A stretch of 26,415 nucleotides of DNA from IMG/VR virus record IMGVR_UViG_3300034105_001881, positions 1 to 26,415 of that record; one strand, given 5' to 3'. A model generated the notes under the pieces. It ran no database searches and was not told the DNA's origin. It saw only the letters and a list, made by a program, of their open reading frames with translations. The translations under genes were made by a program, and so were the position numbers. Source of the DNA: a virus. Positions 20,824 to 26,415 of the stretch are shown piece by piece (position 1 is the first letter of the stretch; each line of letters begins with the position of its first letter).

Positions 20824-22161
20824 TTAAAAATTCAGTAAGAACCTAACACGGTCCGTTTGTTCTTCGTTTCTTGAAACTGGTTGTGCATTGGATATGTATA
20901 ATACTTTTCCAGAGTACAATTTGAGACCGGGTAAAATAAATCCGTTCACGATTCTTATCGAACCGGTCGATAAACCTTTAATCGATTGATTGGTACCTAA
21001 ATTACCTCTCACGTTGTTTACATAGAGATAATTCTGAACTTCATCGAAATAAACCACATCAGCTGTAAAGGTGGCAGCGTCAAACGTGGTACCCTGAAAT
21101 ACAACCTCATCTTCGTTAAAGTTTCCTAAACCGGGTGAAGTTTTAATTCTATAATACATGGAATATTTTTCACCAACAGCTAAAGCACTCGTTGTCTGAT
21201 CGGTCGGATTTTTTAATAGGTAAACTTGCCTATAATCATTTTGATCTAAGAAAGATAGATCATTGCCTTCAAAGTCACAATCAAAAATTAGTGTTGATGC
21301 TCCCAATTCATAAACTGGATCATACCCGTGGCCATTTTGTGGTGATATCACCACCTCAGCTGCACCAGCCGTACCCACGCCACCAGAAACATCCGTAATC
21401 GACAAAGTTGCAGAGGTGTAGTTCACACCTCTATTCTGTATAATTATGTCTTGGATTTGACCACCAGAGACATTCGCCCTGAATGTAGCTCCAGAACCGT
21501 CTCCGGTAATACTAATAATATTTTGATTAGTGCCGTTGGTATAATTATTACCTGAATTCGTAACTCTGACTACATCAATACTTCCATTAACTGAAGCTGC
21601 TGACACAAATTTATTGGCTGAAACCGGCATCCAATCCTGTGTGAGATACTTTTGCCTCTGTAAAGAGTTTAAAGTATACAGATATTTCCACTTATAACCA
21701 TCAGAAGTCTCCACATATGGTTCTTCGAGCGAAGTGGAGGATAGTGTGATATCCGGTTGCTGGGTTGAAGCTGCACCAGAATTATTATCGAGACATTTAA
21801 ATACTTTATAATTAGTATTCATTACATAGAAATCATCATTATAACTGAAATTGTCATCGTCATATTGATCATATATTGTATTTTGTTCCCAATCAATTCT
21901 TCTAACAACAAAAGATGCATCAGCATTTGTCAGTCGTTTTGCAAATAAAGAATTTCTATAAAGTTGATTGTAAGAATCGGTTGTTTCTTCTGGTGGAGGC
22001 ACGACTTCCGTGTTAGCGGTCCAAGCAGTTTGTTTTCCTAATACAGCAAATATATAACTCTTTTTACTTTCAGGTAAAATTGAATTGTTAGTCAAGTCTA
22101 TTAAATCATAGACATTTTTTGCCATTTCAATTTTAAAATTTTCTGTTAATAAGTAGCTCAT
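20824..22161 (-). CDS. gp8: Baseplate wedge protein gp8 homologue (445 aa)
   Basis: The start is the ATG at 22161; no clear ribosome binding site precedes it. Similarity to T4 gp8 can be followed by eye: VVRRIDWEQNTIYDQYDDDN (T4 has RRDWGDTRYPDPYT), YKVFKCLDNN (T4 VYRCLDV), SDGYKWKYLY (T4 GDGYVWEYLF), and the C-terminus RNEEQTDRVRFLLNF (T4 ending DQTEEINILFTF). T4 gp8 has 334 residues and dimerises in the baseplate wedge, where it binds gp10, gp7 and gp6. Here about 80 of the extra residues form a glycine-rich beta insertion at 193-273 (GDGSGATFRANVSGGQIQDI, NRGVNYTSATLSITD). It is placed directly after the gp7-position gene, as in T4. Confidence 0.9.
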   Translation of the reverse strand: MSYLLTENFKIEMAKNVYDLIDLTNNSILPESKKSYIFAVLGKQTAWTANTEVVPPPEETTDSYNQLYRNSLFAKRLTNADASFVVRRIDWEQNTIYDQYDDDNFSYNDDFYVMNTNYKVFKCLDNNSGAASTQQPDITLSSTSLEEPYVETSDGYKWKYLYTLNSLQRQKYLTQDWMPVSANKFVSAASVNGSIDVVRVTNSGNNYTNGTNQNIISITGDGSGATFRANVSGGQIQDIIIQNRGVNYTSATLSITDVSGGVGTAGAAEVVISPQNGHGYDPVYELGASTLIFDCDFEGNDLSFLDQNDYRQVYLLKNPTDQTTSALAVGEKYSMYYRIKTSPGLGNFNEDEVVFQGTTFDAATFTADVVYFDEVQNYLYVNNVRGNLGTNQSIKGLSTGSIRIVNGFILPGLKLYSGKVLYISNAQPVSRNEEQTDRVRFLLNF

Positions 22162-22169
22162 ATTGTTAT

Positions 22170-24950
22170 TTATTTAACTTTTCTGATGGTTGATGTAACA
22201 AAATTGGCTGAAGAGTCTATATTTGTGTTTAATAATATGGTGTTTGCATTCACAAAGTTAACCGTTCCAATCTCATCGAATATTATATTTATAGTAGCAC
22301 CATTCGATGAAAGATAAATTGTATTCTGTGTGATGAATTGCGTATTAGATATCACATTAGCAACAATCTCAGTATTACCTGTCGATAAATCAATTGTGTC
22401 GCCATCTTGTATTTGATTGATAAAATTTGTAGAATTTCCAGTAACAACATTAGAACCATAAGAAACATTAACCGTTCCTTGCAATTGTTTCTCTATACTA
22501 CGTACAATAATCGTATCACCGACATTTACAGATGTTGTTAAATTGGAACTGGTATTGGTCGAAACAATATTGTTCGAATTGTAAGTTGTATTGAAGGTTT
22601 CTTGTAAATCTGTTTCTATGTAAATTATGTTTTGTAAATTTGCTGTAACTTGAATATCATTATCAAATAAACGATTCACGAAGGTTTTTGTACCTAGAGG
22701 ATGAACAATCTGCTTCAAAGGTTCTCTGAATGTTTCGTAATCTTTTTTTGTATTAATAACATAAGAGAAATTATGGTACTTAAAACCATCTTGAATTTTT
22801 TTATCCGAACTAACTTGTCCGTCGGTATTCAAATACAATCCTGGATATCTTATCAATCCATTTTCGAATTTGGCCGTTACTTTAGCTCGGCCATCACCAT
22901 AAAATACGGAATTTATCACATTTCCTGTAATAAGATTATCATCAGATTTGAGTGTCAATGAGGAATTAAATGTTCCAATATAATCAAATATTCTAATAAC
23001 ATTCGTATCAGGATCAAAAGAATCAACAAAAGCAGAAAAAGTCGTAAGACTGTTTGAGGATCCTTGATATACTCTTGTGTTAGCCACAAATAATAATCCT
23101 GGTGTAACACCATCAAGTGTTATATCAGCATTTCTCAATGATACACTAGGAGCAGACACATAATCATAACCATAACTGAGTACCCTAATCGAAGAAATTG
23201 ATCCAATTTTAGAAGTGGTTAAAGTTAATTGTTCACCATCACCGGATACTTCAGATACCTGCAAAACAGCATTAGTTCCAACAGTATTGGCAATGCTGAT
23301 TGTGGGAAGATTACCAATCGAATATCCTTCACCACCAACAACGTAGTCTGAAGTCTCAACGAAAGAAACAGTCTTTATTCCATTGTTAGCATAAACCTGA
23401 GTGATTACGGCATTAGCTCCATATCCTGATCCTCCTGTGAATATCAAATATTCACCCACCTCATAATCTTCACCTGGATTTACAATTTCTATTCGACCAA
23501 GTGATCCAAGATTATACAGATCACTTCTCGTAACTTTATATACAGAAATTCCATTTATATCATTTTGAAAATTTCTATTCAAAGAAATGGAATTTGTTGT
23601 TACTTCAGTGACTTTCATTATCTCTTCAAGTCTATTAAGAAGGAACAACCTAACGACATCTCCTACCTGAAATGAATTAGTTAAGTTTTGAGAGAAATCC
23701 AAAAGTACATTTGTTCCTTTAACAGCATTTGTTGTGTTTATAACCAGAACATCAGGATTGTCTTCATTGTAGTAACTGTATATGTTCACATCTGGTAGAT
23801 TTTTATATCCGCCACCCGACCCCGTTAGTGATACAAAAGCTATAGGAGAAACATTTAATGTTTCATAAGAAGACATTGAATTAACATTACTGGTAATTAT
23901 ATTTGCAGAAACATTTTCCAATGTAATTGATTGGATGACTTCAATGCTGGTATTACTGACATTCATTGTTCGGTAATTGCTCAGATCCATCAGTGTGATA
24001 TCAGCTTTAGCTTCAGTTCCAAATAAAGCATCAGTGAAACCACCCGAAAAATCTATAACTGAACTTCCTGGAAAATTGACCGGATTACGGAAACCAAATC
24101 CTCCATTAACTGTGAGAATATCTGTGATGCTACCTTGGGTGGTTGCACCAACATAAGCAATAGCGCCAACCGGCGTATTAGCTTCGGGATTAAGACCACC
24201 AACAATTGTTAATGGGTCTCCAGCATATCCAGTATCGGGATTATATCCATTGTAAAAAAGACCTCTATTGAGAGGATCGATCTTAATCTCAGACAGAGCA
24301 CCAATGAGTTTACCGCTTACATTTACATCAACAATACCGTTATTGTAGGTCGCAGTAACAAGTTCACCGGTAACAAATAATCTTTCCACATTGGAAACAT
24401 ATACTTCCGTGTATTCGATACCTAATTGTCTATCTATAGACCGAACAACCTTTTCAACTAAAGCAGTAGCTTTCGATTGTGATCCTGTCAATAGACACTG
24501 TTCGATATTTAATATGTTTTCATCATTAGTGTCTATTCGTAGTGCAAGTGGTAAAACCCATTTACCATCAGAGGATTTTAATATATCGTCTTTAGGATAG
24601 AATATATCGATGTCTTCATTATAAAGAGCTTTGAAAAGAAATTTAACCGAATCCGGTGTTCCTTTCGCTGAATAGAAATTACTAATCAGTTTTATAAATT
24701 TTCTACTATCAAGGTGTGTTATATCAGGGAAAAAAGGTAGAAATTCTTTTTTAATTTGTTCAAGGTAATAACTAGGAGTAACATCTACATCATTAATAAC
24801 AGAAAGTTTATCAGATTCAGCTGATGCGTTACCGGACAATTCCATCCATTCATAATATTTTTCTAAGAATGTTACGAATATAGGATATTCTGAGCGAATA
24901 AAATCAGGTAACTGTTGTCTTACAATAGAGGATGTTAATATTTTTGTCAT
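22170..24950 (-). CDS. Baseplate wedge protein in the gp7 position (926 aa)
   Basis: The start is the ATG at 24950, overlapping the gp6 stop as ATGA, so translation is probably coupled. The N-terminus (LPDFIRSEYPIFVTFLEKYY, then EWME) and the following LISNFYSAKGTPDSVKFLF segment are typical of a large baseplate protein of cyanophage-type T4-like phages. Near residues 715-760, SDKKIQDGFKYHNFSYVI and FREPLKQIVHPLGTKTFVN form a second hallmark. Residues 218-304, 482-568 and 583-610 contain glycine-rich beta modules like those in gp6 and gp8. T4 gp7 has 1032 residues and lies between gp6 and gp8; the order and size agree, but I cannot show sequence similarity to T4 gp7 itself, so the name rests on position. 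Confidence 0.82.
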   Translation of the reverse strand: MTKILTSSIVRQQLPDFIRSEYPIFVTFLEKYYEWMELSGNASAESDKLSVINDVDVTPSYYLEQIKKEFLPFFPDITHLDSRKFIKLISNFYSAKGTPDSVKFLFKALYNEDIDIFYPKDDILKSSDGKWVLPLALRIDTNDENILNIEQCLLTGSQSKATALVEKVVRSIDRQLGIEYTEVYVSNVERLFVTGELVTATYNNGIVDVNVSGKLIGALSEIKIDPLNRGLFYNGYNPDTGYAGDPLTIVGGLNPEANTPVGAIAYVGATTQGSITDILTVNGGFGFRNPVNFPGSSVIDFSGGFTDALFGTEAKADITLMDLSNYRTMNVSNTSIEVIQSITLENVSANIITSNVNSMSSYETLNVSPIAFVSLTGSGGGYKNLPDVNIYSYYNEDNPDVLVINTTNAVKGTNVLLDFSQNLTNSFQVGDVVRLFLLNRLEEIMKVTEVTTNSISLNRNFQNDINGISVYKVTRSDLYNLGSLGRIEIVNPGEDYEVGEYLIFTGGSGYGANAVITQVYANNGIKTVSFVETSDYVVGGEGYSIGNLPTISIANTVGTNAVLQVSEVSGDGEQLTLTTSKIGSISSIRVLSYGYDYVSAPSVSLRNADITLDGVTPGLLFVANTRVYQGSSNSLTTFSAFVDSFDPDTNVIRIFDYIGTFNSSLTLKSDDNLITGNVINSVFYGDGRAKVTAKFENGLIRYPGLYLNTDGQVSSDKKIQDGFKYHNFSYVINTKKDYETFREPLKQIVHPLGTKTFVNRLFDNDIQVTANLQNIIYIETDLQETFNTTYNSNNIVSTNTSSNLTTSVNVGDTIIVRSIEKQLQGTVNVSYGSNVVTGNSTNFINQIQDGDTIDLSTGNTEIVANVISNTQFITQNTIYLSSNGATINIIFDEIGTVNFVNANTILLNTNIDSSANFVTSTIRKVK
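22286..22293 (-). promoter_or_regulatory. Candidate T4-type late promoter (TATAAATA) ahead of gp8
   Basis: This is the exact T4 late consensus on the minus strand (CTATAAATATAA in context), inside the 3' end of the gp7-position gene and about 125 bases before the gp8 start. It could drive a transcript for gp8 and genes below. One such 8-mer is expected by chance in a window of this composition, so support is modest. Confidence 0.35.
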
Positions 24951-26415
24951 CTTTTAACGGCTAAAGTGTTTACAACAATGCTTGTTGCATCATCGGAATC
25001 TAAAACTAACATCTTATTTAACTTAGATTCAATAATGTTACTCGATGGTCTCATATAAACTGTAATGTCACCAAAGTCATTATTTATTGCAGTTGGTCCA
25101 AAATCGTTTATTGTTATTTTACCTAAAACATAATCTATTGTTCCAGCGACACCAGAATTTCTGTTTTTGTTGAGTACAATTTTTGTATACTCACTTGTGA
25201 CTTCATCGATTTTATAATAAGAAATTCTAATCTGTCCGTATCTACCTTCAAGCACTGCTATAGCTGAAGCAGAGTTACCACCGCCACCAACAATACGTAT
25301 CGTGGCTGTTGTGTATCCCACACCAGGAGAATTAACAGTAACTCTAGCTAACTTACCATTAATGATAGTGGCTGTTGCTGTCGCTCCTTCTCCGTCACCT
25401 ACGATTTCAATTGTTGGTGTTGTTGTATAATTAAATCCACCATTGGAAATGATAACAGACTCAAGACCCGAGAATGATGAGGGAACTTCTTCAAGAAAAC
25501 ATTGTCGAGAAACACCTTCTTCATCAACCACAGTAAAGTCTGGTGTTGAATAGAAGTTATCGGTTAATGCTCCTTTATTTAAAGGTAGTCCAAAATCCAA
25601 AATGTATGTGTTTGATTTTGTTAAATCTGGCCTAAATTTCTTACCAACCAACAATTCAACTTCATTCGAGATTATCGATTTATTATAATTTTGTATAGTT
25701 GATTCCAATCCTGAATAGTTGAAGAATGTGTCAAACTTATTCAGGTTATTGTTACAGAAACTCAAAATCAAATTCCTCAAAGAATTCTTCATATCACTTT
25801 CTGTCATTGTAGTCTTATTTCTATCATATACTAAATCAACCTCTACTTTTAAGAAGTTGTAATCAACATCTACCATTTCTGGAGTTACTGTCAGTATACT
25901 GATAGGTTTTAATATTTCAGTTTCAACGAAATTCTTAACAGTATCCGTAACTTCGAATCCTAGTCTAGGTTTTGCGGCAACGAACACTCTACCGAAAACA
26001 GGAGGATCATTTTCTTCTCCACCCCAAACATTGACCGCCTCAAAAGATGGATACTTCTGTTGTATTAATCTAATATAATCATTTTTTGTGACAGCTCTAT
26101 TCTGGGATAGAATCTGAAGAGGCGCTGCAAATTTGATGTCTTCAATTGACTCTCGTTGTGCTCCACCTGAAGATTTAACTTTCGAATTCACGACCATATT
26201 GGAGTAACCAGAAACAGCAGAAGTGGCCACAAAATTGTTAGCTGAATTTGGTGCATCAGCTGAACTTATCAAATACTGAAATGTTACCAGAGATCCGTCT
26301 GCTAATTTCTTACCAAAAACATCATCTCCAAAATATACTTGATATTTTCCATCAGTAGCTTCTTGAAGAAAATAAATTTCAGCATCAGAAGTTTGTGTCA
26401 ATAAATCAGTAGCTG
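24947..26415 (-). CDS. gp6: Baseplate wedge protein gp6 homologue, 5' part missing
   Basis: The frame is open to the right window edge (…ATDLLTQTSDAEIYFLQE), so at least 489 residues of the C-terminal part are present and the true start lies outside; a TTG at 26401 is not a credible start. YQVYFGDDVFGKKLADGSLV, followed by an AVTKNDYIRLIQQKYPSFEA and VNVWGGEENDPP segment, is the baseplate J-like/gp6 signature. The segment up to LDFGLPLNKGALTD continues the gp6 pattern. A glycine-rich beta module is inserted near the end (SVIISNGGFNYTTTPTIEIV, then NGKLARVTVNSPGVGYTT; 25253-25468). In T4, gp6 dimers hold neighbouring wedges together in the inner baseplate ring. The stop overlaps the next start as ATGA. 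Confidence 0.9.
   Translation of the reverse strand, partial: ATDLLTQTSDAEIYFLQEATDGKYQVYFGDDVFGKKLADGSLVTFQYLISSADAPNSANNFVATSAVSGYSNMVVNSKVKSSGGAQRESIEDIKFAAPLQILSQNRAVTKNDYIRLIQQKYPSFEAVNVWGGEENDPPVFGRVFVAAKPRLGFEVTDTVKNFVETEILKPISILTVTPEMVDVDYNFLKVEVDLVYDRNKTTMTESDMKNSLRNLILSFCNNNLNKFDTFFNYSGLESTIQNYNKSIISNEVELLVGKKFRPDLTKSNTYILDFGLPLNKGALTDNFYSTPDFTVVDEEGVSRQCFLEEVPSSFSGLESVIISNGGFNYTTTPTIEIVGDGEGATATATIINGKLARVTVNSPGVGYTTATIRIVGGGGNSASAIAVLEGRYGQIRISYYKIDEVTSEYTKIVLNKNRNSGVAGTIDYVLGKITINDFGPTAINNDFGDITVYMRPSSNIIESKLNKMLVLDSDDATSIVVNTLAVKR

Noticed and set aside
26399-26401. TTG as start of the gp6 gene
   Set aside because: The frame stays open to the window edge and the sequence at this point is the middle of a gp6-type protein, so the real start is outside.
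1-26415. tRNA genes, CRISPR arrays, insertion sequences or attachment sites
   Set aside because: Gaps between genes are at most about 35 bases and no cloverleaf, spacer array, transposase or integrase sequence was seen.

Overview
The window is part of the virion-structure (late) region of a T4-like, contractile-tailed phage genome. All 17 genes I support lie on the minus strand and read from right to left. They are packed almost end to end: junctions are 1-4 base overlaps or gaps of at most about 35 bases. There are no RNA genes, insertion elements, integrases, CRISPR arrays or host-like genes. The gene set (gp6 and gp8 homologues, a very large DUF4815 protein, many GNVGIGT-type fibre proteins) resembles the 'exo-T-even' myophages of marine and freshwater bacteria, such as cyanophages and relatives. 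The host itself cannot be told from this stretch.

Right third (about 14.2-26.4 kb), baseplate block: gp6 (baseplate wedge, cut by the right edge), a 926-residue protein in the gp7 position, gp8 (baseplate wedge), a 2114-residue DUF4815 virion protein and a short coiled-coil protein. The order follows the T4 order 6-7-8. The T4 genes 9-12 that would come next are not recognisable; the DUF4815 protein sits in that place. A glycine-rich beta module recurs in all four large proteins.

Middle (about 8.6-14.2 kb), small structural and fibre-accessory proteins: an S74-chaperone fibre protein, an Ig-like 109-residue protein, an 86-residue protein, a 433-residue modular fibre protein, a 190-residue coiled-coil protein, and proteins of 163 and 111 residues. 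Three of these end in the same GG(T/R)F tail. The coiled-coil gene carries a perfect 15-bp inverted repeat just after its start.

Left third (1-8.6 kb), fibre array: four complete fibre proteins and a fifth cut by the left edge. Three of the complete ones end in an S74 self-cleaving chaperone domain, which makes four S74 proteins in the window; the fourth ends in a short 'GKNAMSAGP' cap. These genes are mosaics. They share N-terminal cassettes, about 15 copies of a GNVGIGT-coding repeat, 21-residue YAN repeats and near-identical C-terminal domains, with exact DNA matches of 34 and 37 bases. The base composition of much of this part is richer in G+C than the baseplate block.

Together the genes would build the outer baseplate and a set of host-recognition fibres. 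The left part looks like a cassette system in which receptor-binding regions are exchanged between conserved virion-attachment and chaperone modules. Candidate late promoters of the T4 NATAAATA type lie at several gene junctions.
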